DNA of 12,681 bases from an uncultured Lachnospiraceae bacterium (GTDB lineage: Bacteria; Bacillota; Clostridia; Lachnospirales; Lachnospiraceae): assembly GCA_900550235.1 (NCBI GenBank), contig URRQ01000051.1:1-12681 (forward strand), read 5' to 3'. A program made the position numbers and the translations under genes. This document shows positions 6,224 to 12,681 of the stretch, one piece after another (within the stretch, counting starts at the first letter, position 1; the number at the start of each line of letters is the position of its first letter). A model generated the notes under the pieces. That model had not been told where the DNA came from. It worked only from the letters and a program-made list of their open reading frames with translations, and searched no databases.

Positions 6224-7165
6224 ATGGGATCATATTTTTCAATTGGAGCAATATTAGGAATTATTCTTTTGATAGTAATCGTAGTATTGTTGATTTCCTG
6301 TATTAAGATTGTTCCACAGGCTCAGGCGCTTGTTGTAGAAAGATTAGGAGCTTATCAGGCTACATGGAGTGTAGGACTTCATTTTAAGATTCCGATCATT
6401 GAGCGCGTGGCGCGAAGAGTGGATCTGAAAGAGCAGGTTGTGGACTTTGCACCGCAGCCGGTAATTACAAAAGATAATGTTACGATGAGGATTGATACGG
6501 TTGTGTTTTATCAGATTACAGATCCGAAGATGTTTTGCTATGGTGTTGCCAATCCGATCATGGCGATCGAAAATTTGACAGCAACAACGCTTCGTAATAT
6601 TATAGGTGATTTGGAATTGGATCAGACATTAACCTCCAGAGAGACGATCAATACAAAGATGCGAGCATCTCTTGATGTGGCAACAGATCCTTGGGGAATT
6701 AAAGTGAATCGTGTAGAACTGAAAAACATCATTCCTCCAGCGGCAATTCAAGATGCGATGGAGAAGCAGATGAAAGCAGAGCGTGAGAGACGTGAAGCGA
6801 TTCTCCGTGCAGAAGGTGAAAAGAAATCTACCATCCTTGTTGCAGAAGGTAATAAAGAATCTGCTATTTTGGATGCAGAGGCAGAGAAACAGGCGGCAAT
6901 TCTTCGTGCAGAGGCACAGAAGGAAGCTATGATCAAGCAGGCTGAAGGTGAAGCAGAAGCAATTCTAAAAGTACAGCAGGCCAATGCAGATGGTATCCGT
7001 TTCTTGAAAGAAGCAGGAGCAGATGAAGCTGTTCTTACAATGAAGAGCTTGGAAGCCTTTGAAAAAGCGGCAGATGGAAAAGCGACGAAGATTATCATTC
7101 CGTCGGAGATTCAATCAATTGCAGGTCTTGTAAAATCCGTAGTAGAAATTGGAGAGAACAAATAG
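6224..7165 (+). CDS. Stomatin-like SPFH/band 7 membrane protein
   Basis: The 313-residue protein has one N-terminal membrane segment (about 7-25), an SPFH/band 7 domain (about 28-185, including ALVVERLGAY and GLHFKIPIIERV) and a long charged coiled coil. Such proteins oligomerise as membrane scaffolds and are linked to membrane microdomains and protease control. Residues 190-248 are built from about five 11-residue repeats of the form AIL-x-AEG-x-KE, with isoleucines at 193, 204, 215, 226 and 237. I chose ATG 6224 because it follows AAGGAGGGG by five bases. An in-frame ATG at 6179 would add 15 very basic residues without a good ribosome binding site. An NfeD partner gene, often found beside this family, is not in the window. 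Confidence 0.92.
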   Translation: MGSYFSIGAILGIILLIVIVVLLISCIKIVPQAQALVVERLGAYQATWSVGLHFKIPIIERVARRVDLKEQVVDFAPQPVITKDNVTMRIDTVVFYQITDPKMFCYGVANPIMAIENLTATTLRNIIGDLELDQTLTSRETINTKMRASLDVATDPWGIKVNRVELKNIIPPAAIQDAMEKQMKAERERREAILRAEGEKKSTILVAEGNKESAILDAEAEKQAAILRAEAQKEAMIKQAEGEAEAILKVQQANADGIRFLKEAGADEAVLTMKSLEAFEKAADGKATKIIIPSEIQSIAGLVKSVVEIGENK

Positions 7166-7195
7166 AGAAAACAGCGGAAATATGTTGTAAAGTTT

Positions 7196-7222
7196 GGGGT
7201 ATGTGAATTACATACCCCTTTT
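7196..7222 (+). terminator. Intrinsic terminator after the SPFH gene
   Basis: GGGGTATGT (7196-7204) pairs perfectly with ACATACCCC (7210-7218) around the loop GAATT, followed by TTTT. It sits 31 bases after the SPFH stop. Only 28 bases separate it from the next start codon and I see no promoter in that gap, so it may be leaky or act as an attenuator for the downstream gene. Confidence 0.85.
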
Positions 7223-7250
7223 ATCATAGAGAAAAATAAGGAGGGAGAAG

Positions 7251-9299
7251 ATGAAACCGGTAATAGATTTGAAAAAAGAATATGCTCTAGTGTTGGACGG
7301 GGGCGGCGCGAGAGGCGCTTATCAGATTGGAGCATGGAAAGCGCTTTTGGAAGCAGGAGTAAAGATCAATGCGGTAGCAGGAACGTCGGTAGGAGCTTTG
7401 AATGGTGCGCTGATCTGTATGGGAGATTTGGAAAAAGCGGAAAAAGTATGGAGAGAGATATCTTTTTCAAAGGTAATGGATGTAGACGATGCTTGGATGG
7501 AAAAGCTGTTTGATGGAGAGAACAAAGTTAGTGAAGTTCTCTATGAACTTTGGAATGTATTAAAAGAAGGTGGCGTGGATGTAACCCCTCTTCGAAATCT
7601 GATTCATGAAAATATTGATGAGAAAAAGATCCGTGAATCAGGGCTGGAATTTTGTATGTTAACATTTTCTGTGACAGATATGAAAGAAGTGGACATTAGT
7701 ATCCACGATATTCCGGAAGGAATGTTGGAGGATTATCTTCTTGCCAGTGCCTATCTTGTCGGATTCAAAAATGAAAAGCTCCATGGAAAGACATATATTG
7801 ATGGTGGTTTTGTGGACAATGTTCCGATGGGGTCTCTTGTGGATCGAGGATATAAAGATATTATTCAGATTCGGATTTTTGGGCCAGGAAGAGAACCAAA
7901 AGTAAAGATTACAGAAGATATGGAAGTCTATCAGATCATGCCGAGGGTTCGTCTGGGGAGCATTATTGAGTTTGAAAAGAAAAAAAGCCGACAGAATATG
8001 AGAATCGGTTATTATGATGCAAAAAGAGTGATTTACGGCTTAAAAGGGCGCATTTATTATATTGAAGAAACGCAGGAAGAGTGCTATTATAAAACAAGAA
8101 TTCAAAAACTGACTGAGATAGAAAGGAAACAGACAGCTTTTGGACTTCGAATGCCACTTGGATGCACAGAAGAAGAACTGTATCTGGCTATGTTGGAGGC
8201 AAGTGCAAAACTTCTGCGTGTTCCCAAATACAGAATTTATACAACAGATGAACTCTTTGAGGCGGTCAAAAAGAAATACGAAGAGATAGAGGAGGCAGAC
8301 GAGCTTCCGGACTTTACGCACCGTCTCATGGACATCGGAAAGGGCGACAGGATGAGAGATGGAGTGAATTTAAAAGGACGTAACTTTTTGACATTGAAGG
8401 ATTATACAGCAGATGAGATTCTATATTTGTTGGATTTGGCAGCAGAGTTGAAGGAAAAGAAGAAACAGGGAATCCGAGGCGACAGACTAAAGGATAAGAA
8501 TATTGCCCTTATTTTTGAAAAGCCTTCTACAAGAACAAGATGTGCATTTACAGTTGGTGCAAGAGATGAACAGGGAATGCCAACTTATCTCTCTGGTCAT
8601 GAGATCCAGCTTGGGGATAAGGAAAGCATTGCAGATACTGCAAGGGTTCTTGGACGTATGTTTGACGGTATTGAGTTCCGTGGATTTGAACATGATTATA
8701 TAGAAGAACTTGCAACGTATAGCGGTGTTCCGGTATGGAATGGTTTGACTGATGAATATCATCCGACACAATGTCTTGCGATGCTTCTTACACTTAAGGA
8801 ACATTTCGGACATCTGAAAGGTTTGAAAATCGCATATTTGGGAGATGGAAGAAATAACACGGTAAACAGTCTTGTGATCGGAAGTATTAAGGTAGGCATT
8901 GATGTGACGATCGTAGGACCGAAAGTTCTTTGGACAAAGCCGGAATTGGTAGAACTGGTTAAGGAATATGAAAAAGAATCCGGAGCCAAGCTTACACTTA
9001 CAGAAGACTTGGACGGAGTAGTCGGAGCAGATGTGATTTATACCGATGTATGGTTCTCCATGGGGGAAGAAAAGAAAGAGCAGGAAAGAGAACGTCTCTG
9101 CAAAAAATATCAGGTGAACAAAGCGTTGATGGAAAGGACAGGGAAACCAAGTACTATATTTTCTCATTGTCTTCCGGCGGTAAAAGAAAAGGAAGTAACA
9201 GAGGAAGTCTTTGAAAGTGAAGCGTCCGTTGTATTTGATGAGGCGGAAAATCGACTTCATACGATCAAAGCAATTATGGTAGCAACGTTAGGAAATTAG
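7251..9299 (+). CDS. Patatin-like lipase fused to ornithine carbamoyltransferase
   Basis: A single open frame of 682 residues holds two complete-looking enzymes. Residues 1 to about 345 are a patatin-like acyl hydrolase, with oxyanion motif DGGGARGAY (16-24), nucleophile elbow GTSVG (S46) and a DGG motif with D184 completing the Ser-Asp dyad. Residues from about 368 are an ornithine carbamoyltransferase, which makes citrulline from ornithine and carbamoyl phosphate. It has STRTR (426-430), DTARVLGRMFDG, HPTQ (504-507), the ornithine-specific SMGE loop (603-606) and HCLPA (639-643). The roughly 315-residue C-terminal half matches a normal stand-alone ArgF. The joint near 346-367 is an acidic linker. 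AAGGAGGG precedes the start. The fusion may be genuine, or two genes joined by an indel, or the second half may also start internally at 8352. No other arginine genes are adjacent. Confidence 0.88.
   Translation: MKPVIDLKKEYALVLDGGGARGAYQIGAWKALLEAGVKINAVAGTSVGALNGALICMGDLEKAEKVWREISFSKVMDVDDAWMEKLFDGENKVSEVLYELWNVLKEGGVDVTPLRNLIHENIDEKKIRESGLEFCMLTFSVTDMKEVDISIHDIPEGMLEDYLLASAYLVGFKNEKLHGKTYIDGGFVDNVPMGSLVDRGYKDIIQIRIFGPGREPKVKITEDMEVYQIMPRVRLGSIIEFEKKKSRQNMRIGYYDAKRVIYGLKGRIYYIEETQEECYYKTRIQKLTEIERKQTAFGLRMPLGCTEEELYLAMLEASAKLLRVPKYRIYTTDELFEAVKKKYEEIEEADELPDFTHRLMDIGKGDRMRDGVNLKGRNFLTLKDYTADEILYLLDLAAELKEKKKQGIRGDRLKDKNIALIFEKPSTRTRCAFTVGARDEQGMPTYLSGHEIQLGDKESIADTARVLGRMFDGIEFRGFEHDYIEELATYSGVPVWNGLTDEYHPTQCLAMLLTLKEHFGHLKGLKIAYLGDGRNNTVNSLVIGSIKVGIDVTIVGPKVLWTKPELVELVKEYEKESGAKLTLTEDLDGVVGADVIYTDVWFSMGEEKKEQERERLCKKYQVNKALMERTGKPSTIFSHCLPAVKEKEVTEEVFESEASVVFDEAENRLHTIKAIMVATLGN
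8337..8354 (+). promoter_or_regulatory. Possible internal start for the carbamoyltransferase half
   Basis: GGAAAGGG (8337-8344) lies seven bases before an in-frame ATG at 8352. From there the protein would begin MRDGVNLKGRNFLTL, a normal ornithine carbamoyltransferase N-terminus of about 315 residues. The ATG also overlaps an out-of-frame TGA (8353-8355), the ATGA pattern typical of coupled genes. This could be an ancestral or still active start that yields a free enzyme. Confidence 0.4.
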
Positions 9300-9303
9300 G
9301 AAT

Positions 9304-9636
9304 ATGTATAGAGAAGAAAAAATTGTATTGTGTGCGTCAAATTCGTACGAAAAAAAATATTATCTGAATCCGGATTTTGAAGCACTTCCGGAACAAATTA
9401 AAAATGAATTGAAAATCATGTGTGTGTTGTACACAGAAGAAATCGGTGGAATTCTTGCGTTGAAATACGAGGAAGATGGAACATTGGTATTTGAAGTATC
9501 CTCTGAAGAGAATGACTTTATGTTCGATGAGATTGGAAGCAGATTGAAGATCAAAGAGCTTCAGCAGACGAAGGCAGAGCTTTTACAGTCGTTGGAACTG
9601 TATTATAAAGTATTTTTCTTGGGAGAGGGAATGTAA
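9304..9636 (+). CDS. Conserved-looking small protein of unknown function
   Basis: This 110-residue soluble, acidic protein has no signal peptide or membrane segment. It opens with MYREEKIVLCASNSYEKKYY and has an alternating strand pattern through ILALKYEEDGTLVFEVSSEE. It then ends in a helical stretch (about 75-105) rich in Lys, Glu and Leu. From memory it resembles a small domain-of-unknown-function family of Lachnospiraceae (possibly DUF6145), but I cannot confirm that. It starts four bases after the fusion gene, and its TAA shares one base with the dusB ATG. Both joints point to one coupled transcript. Its length, codon use and placement make it a real gene. No catalytic motif is visible, so no function is proposed. 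Confidence 0.85.
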   Translation: MYREEKIVLCASNSYEKKYYLNPDFEALPEQIKNELKIMCVLYTEEIGGILALKYEEDGTLVFEVSSEENDFMFDEIGSRLKIKELQQTKAELLQSLELYYKVFFLGEGM

Positions 9637-10598
9637 TGGGATTGAGAATTGGAAATGTAGAACTTGAAAATCCTTATATTTTGGCTCCAATGGCAGGGGT
9701 AACAGACCTGCCATTTCGTTTGTTATGCAAAGAACAGGGCGCCGGACTTTTGTGTATGGAAATGGTAAGCGCTCAGGCCATTCAGTATAACAACAAGAAT
9801 ACACTATCATTGTTGGAAATCCATCCGGAAGAAAAACCTGTATCACTTCAATTATTCGGCTCAAAGCCGGACGTGATGAGTGAAGTGGCAAAAAGAATCG
9901 AAGAACTTCCATTTGATATTTTAGATATCAATATGGGATGTCCCGTTCCGAAAATTGTGAAGAATGGTGAAGGCTCTGCGTTGATGCTGCAGCCGGAACT
10001 GGTAGAGGAAATCGTGACGAAGGTATCAAAAGCGATTCAGAAGCCTCTTACGGTAAAAATCAGAAAAGGATTCAATGATGACAATATCAATGCAGTAGAA
10101 ATCGCGAAGATCATAGAAGCAAGCGGCGCGGCAGCCATTGCGATTCATGGAAGGACGAGAGAACAGTATTACTCCGGAAAAGCAGATTGGGATATCATCC
10201 GGCAGGTAAAAGAAGCAGTTTCCATACCGGTTATCGGAAATGGGGACGTAACCTCCGGTGAATCTGCTCTTCAGATGCGAGAGCAGACCGGTTGTGACGG
10301 AGTGATGATCGGGCGTGCGGCAAGAGGAAACCCATGGATATTTTCAGATCTTCTTGCATATGAAAAAACAGGGGTGATGCCAAAGCGTCCATCCCCTTCC
10401 GAAGTCAGAGAAATGATGCTTCGACATGCAAGGCTCCAGATGAAATATAAGGGAGAATACTGTGGGATTCGAGAAATGAGAAAACATGTCTCATGGTACA
10501 CGACAGGGATGAAAAATTCCGCGAAAATGCGGGATGAAATTAACCGTGTGGAGAGTTATGAAGAATTGGAAAAAACCTTGACATTACACGGGTTGTAG
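9636..10598 (+). CDS. dusB: tRNA-dihydrouridine synthase, DusB type
   Basis: DusB is an FMN enzyme that uses NADPH to reduce chosen uridines in tRNA to dihydrouridine. The 320-residue length and motifs fit: the FMN-binding LAPMAGVTDLPFR near residue 16, NMGCPVPKI with catalytic C102, the conserved IRKGF, IHGRTREQYYSGKADW, and the phosphate-binding PVIGNGDV...GCDGVMIGRAARGNPWIF. The C-terminal 80 residues form the helical tRNA-binding part. The start codon shares one base with the previous stop (TAATG), so translation is probably coupled to the small gene upstream. The last codons of dusB contain the -35 box of the greA promoter. DusB is the best subgroup guess; other Dus types are less likely given the Nifr3-like motifs. 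Confidence 0.93.
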   Translation: MGLRIGNVELENPYILAPMAGVTDLPFRLLCKEQGAGLLCMEMVSAQAIQYNNKNTLSLLEIHPEEKPVSLQLFGSKPDVMSEVAKRIEELPFDILDINMGCPVPKIVKNGEGSALMLQPELVEEIVTKVSKAIQKPLTVKIRKGFNDDNINAVEIAKIIEASGAAAIAIHGRTREQYYSGKADWDIIRQVKEAVSIPVIGNGDVTSGESALQMREQTGCDGVMIGRAARGNPWIFSDLLAYEKTGVMPKRPSPSEVREMMLRHARLQMKYKGEYCGIREMRKHVSWYTTGMKNSAKMRDEINRVESYEELEKTLTLHGL

Positions 10599-10606
10599 GT
10601 TATAAT
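10578..10606 (+). promoter_or_regulatory. Perfect-consensus promoter for greA-lysS
   Basis: TTGACA (10578-10583) and TATAAT (10601-10606) match the vegetative consensus at all twelve positions with the ideal 17-base spacer. The -35 box overlaps Leu-Thr codons near the dusB C-terminus, and the dusB stop (10596-10598) falls in the spacer. Transcription would begin near 10613. The leader then carries a small GGCT-GAAA-AGCC hairpin (10624-10635) immediately before the AAGGAGG ribosome binding site. Confidence 0.85.
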
Positions 10607-10652
10607 GCTTTGAATGTGAAATGGGCTGAAAAGCCAAGGAGGTAAAGGAAAA

Positions 10653-11135
10653 ATGGCAGATAAAAAAACAATCCTTACTTATGCAGGACTTAAAAAGTTG
10701 GAAGATGAATTAGAAAATCTGAAAGTAGTAAAACGTAAAGAAGTTGCCGGCAAGATCAAAGAAGCAAGAGAACAGGGCGACTTGTCTGAGAATGCAGAGT
10801 ATGATGCAGCAAAAGATGAGCAGAGAGATATAGAAGCACGTATTGATGAGATTGAAAAGATTTTGAAAAATGCAGAAGTCGTAGTAGAAGATGAAGTGGA
10901 TTTTGACAAGATCAATATCGGATGTACAGTATTACTTTATGATGTAGAATTTGAAGAAGAGATTGAATTCAAGATCGTAGGTTCTACAGAAGCAAACAGC
11001 TTGGAAGGTAAGATTTCCAATGAATCACCTGTCGGAAAGGCTTTGATTGGAAAAAGCGTGAATGATGTAGTGGAAGTAGAGACACAGGCAGGAGTTATTG
11101 AATACAAAGTGTTAAAGATTGACCGTTCAGTCTAA
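10653..11135 (+). CDS. greA: Transcription elongation factor GreA
   Basis: GreA enters the RNA polymerase secondary channel and stimulates cleavage of backtracked transcripts so that stalled elongation can resume. The 160-residue length is typical. Residues 1 to about 76 form the coiled-coil finger with the tip motif REQGDLSENAEYDAAKDEQ, whose D43 and E46 match the Mg-binding acidic pair of the family. The C-terminal FKBP-like domain (about 82-158) ends with SPVGKALIGKSVNDVVEV. AAGGAGG at 10636-10642 sets the start. It is expressed from the consensus promoter at 10578 and followed after 30 bases by lysS, so the two form one transcription and translation unit. Nothing is missing or unusual in the protein. 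Confidence 0.97.
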   Translation: MADKKTILTYAGLKKLEDELENLKVVKRKEVAGKIKEAREQGDLSENAEYDAAKDEQRDIEARIDEIEKILKNAEVVVEDEVDFDKINIGCTVLLYDVEFEEEIEFKIVGSTEANSLEGKISNESPVGKALIGKSVNDVVEVETQAGVIEYKVLKIDRSV

Positions 11136-11165
11136 ATATAAGGATAAATAAGAGGAGTGGAAAAA

Positions 11166-12681
11166 GTGGCAGAGCAGAAGAACGTACAGGAACAGGATGT
11201 AAATCAGTTGAGAAAAGTTCGCCGCGAAAAACTTGCAGAGCTGCAGGCAGGCGGTAATGACCCATTTGTGATTACAAAATACGATATGACACATCACAGC
11301 ATGGATATCAAAGAGCATTTTGATGAAATGGAAGGACAGTTTGTATCGATTGCAGGACGTATTATGTCTAAACGTGTGATGGGTAAAGCTTCTTTTTGTA
11401 ATGTACAGGATTTACAGGGAAATATTCAGTCATATGTTGCAAGAGATATCGTAGGCGAGGAAGCTTACAAAGCATTTAAGAAAATGGATATCGGTGACAT
11501 CGTTGGTATTAAGGGAGATGTATTCCGCACAAAAATGGGAGAGATTTCTATTCATGCGCAGGAAGTGACTTTATTATCAAAGAGCCTTCAGATTCTTCCG
11601 GAGAAATTCCACGGCTTAACAAATACAGATTTACGTTATCGTCAGAGATACGTAGACTTGATTATGAATCCGGATGTAAAAGATACATTTGTAAAACGTT
11701 CTAAAATCTTAAGAGCAATCAGAACATACTTAGATGGAGAAGGCTTCATGGAAGTTGAGACACCAATGCTTGTATCCAATGCAGGCGGTGCTGCAGCAAG
11801 ACCATTTGAGACACATTTCAATGCGTTAAATGAAGACTTAAAGCTTCGTATCTCTCTTGAGCTTTATTTAAAGAGATTGATCGTAGGAGGAATGGAACGC
11901 GTTTACGAAATCGGACGTGTATTCCGTAACGAAGGACTTGATACAAGACACAATCCAGAGTTTACACTTATGGAATTATACCAGGCATACACAGACTACA
12001 ACGGAATGATGGATCTTACAGAGAACCTGTACCGTTATGTGGCTCAGGAAGTGCTTGGAACAACAAAAATCGTATACAACGGCGTAGAGATGGATCTTGG
12101 AAAACCATTTGAAAGAATTACAATGGTAGATGCCGTTAAGAAATATGCAGGTGTAGACTGGAATGAAGTACACACTTTAAAAGAAGCAAGAGAGCTTGCA
12201 AAACAGCATCATGTAGAATACGAGGAGCGCCATAAGAAAGGTGATATTCTTTCTCTCTTCTTCGAAGAGTTTGCAGAAGAACACTTGATTCAGCCAACAT
12301 TTGTTATGGATCATCCAATCGAGATTTCTCCTCTCACAAAGAAAAAACCAGAGAATCCGGAATATGTAGAGCGTTTCGAGTTCTTCATGAACGGTTGGGA
12401 AATGGCAAATGCTTACTCAGAGCTTAACGACCCGATCGATCAGAGAGAGCGTTTCCGTGCACAGGAAGAACTTCTTGCACAGGGCGATGAAGAAGCCAAT
12501 ACTACAGACGAAGATTTCATGAATGCGCTTGAAATCGGTATGCCTCCAACAGGTGGTATCGGATTTGGTATTGATAGAATGTGCATGCTTCTTACAGACA
12601 GCGCAGCAATCAGAGACGTATTGTTATTCCCGACAATGAAGACCCTCGGTGGTGTAAAATCCGAAAATGGTGTAAGTTCTA
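11166..12681 (+). CDS. lysS: Lysyl-tRNA synthetase, class II, partial at window end
   Basis: LysRS charges tRNA-Lys with lysine using ATP. Translation from GTG 11166, eight bases after AGAGGAG, gives 505 residues without a stop before the window ends. An anticodon-binding OB fold lies at about 59-142. The class II core follows, with motif 1 GFMEVETPML (193-202), motif 2 VYEIGRVFRNEG (246-257) with HNPEFTLMELY, and motif 3 GGIGFGIDR (463-471). The usual LysRS C-terminus, FPTMK, falls at 488-492. The frame continues for 13 more residues (TLGGVKSENGVSS) with no stop. A C-terminal extension or extra domain is therefore likely; from memory some Lachnospiraceae enzymes carry a tRNA-binding domain there, unverified here. 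The gene is cotranscribed with greA. Confidence 0.96.
   Translation, partial: MAEQKNVQEQDVNQLRKVRREKLAELQAGGNDPFVITKYDMTHHSMDIKEHFDEMEGQFVSIAGRIMSKRVMGKASFCNVQDLQGNIQSYVARDIVGEEAYKAFKKMDIGDIVGIKGDVFRTKMGEISIHAQEVTLLSKSLQILPEKFHGLTNTDLRYRQRYVDLIMNPDVKDTFVKRSKILRAIRTYLDGEGFMEVETPMLVSNAGGAAARPFETHFNALNEDLKLRISLELYLKRLIVGGMERVYEIGRVFRNEGLDTRHNPEFTLMELYQAYTDYNGMMDLTENLYRYVAQEVLGTTKIVYNGVEMDLGKPFERITMVDAVKKYAGVDWNEVHTLKEARELAKQHHVEYEERHKKGDILSLFFEEFAEEHLIQPTFVMDHPIEISPLTKKKPENPEYVERFEFFMNGWEMANAYSELNDPIDQRERFRAQEELLAQGDEEANTTDEDFMNALEIGMPPTGGIGFGIDRMCMLLTDSAAIRDVLLFPTMKTLGGVKSENGVSS

Noticed and set aside
8487..9260. Long antisense frame (257 codons) on the - strand inside the carbamoyltransferase half
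   Set aside because: It mirrors a well-conserved enzyme on the + strand, has no ribosome binding site or recognisable domain, and its composition (many Phe, Cys and Ile) is that of a reverse-strand shadow.
1..12681. CRISPR array, transposon ends, tRNA or rRNA genes
   Set aside because: No regularly spaced direct repeats, transposase-like frame, cloverleaf or rRNA signature was seen on either strand.

Overview
The window looks like ordinary chromosome of a low-GC Gram-positive anaerobe. Class Clostridia is well supported and family Lachnospiraceae is my best guess. The grounds are AT-rich codon use, strong AAGGAGG-type ribosome binding sites, vegetative promoters of TTGACA/TATAAT type, a SAM-I riboswitch on metK, and the dusB-greA-lysS gene order. 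The family-level call rests on remembered gene order and protein style, not on a search. All genes lie on the + strand. I see no tRNA or rRNA gene, CRISPR array, insertion sequence, integrase or phage gene.

Layout. (1) 1-1392: an AT-rich stand-alone AAA_14/DUF4143 ATPase gene with its own promoter and a perfect 11-bp inverted repeat just upstream of the -35 box. (2) 1440-2970: metK as a self-contained unit, with promoter, SAM-I aptamer, antiterminator/terminator switch, the gene, and a downstream hairpin. The real metK start is 1707; the longer in-frame reading from 1608 runs through the riboswitch terminator. (3) 3061-6099: a sensor kinase (TTG start), an overlapping OmpR-type regulator and a TrmH/SpoU RNA 2'-O-methyltransferase, apparently one transcript. 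A conserved-looking hairpin sits over the regulator stop codon. (4) 6127-7222: a membrane-anchored stomatin-like SPFH protein (start 6224), closed by a textbook terminator. (5) 7251-10598: a 682-residue reading frame joining a patatin-like lipase to a complete ornithine carbamoyltransferase, then a 110-residue protein of unknown function, then dusB. These three are tightly packed and probably co-translated. (6) 10578-12681: a perfect-consensus promoter inside the end of dusB drives greA and lysS. lysS is still open at the window edge, past the usual LysRS C-terminus.

How the parts work together. The metK unit makes S-adenosylmethionine and senses it. The kinase-regulator pair is a sensory module whose targets are not visible. 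The TrmH enzyme, DusB, GreA and LysRS all serve RNA modification, transcription or translation. The most unusual item is the patatin-carbamoyltransferase fusion. No clearly new multi-gene system is evident; most of the window is housekeeping.
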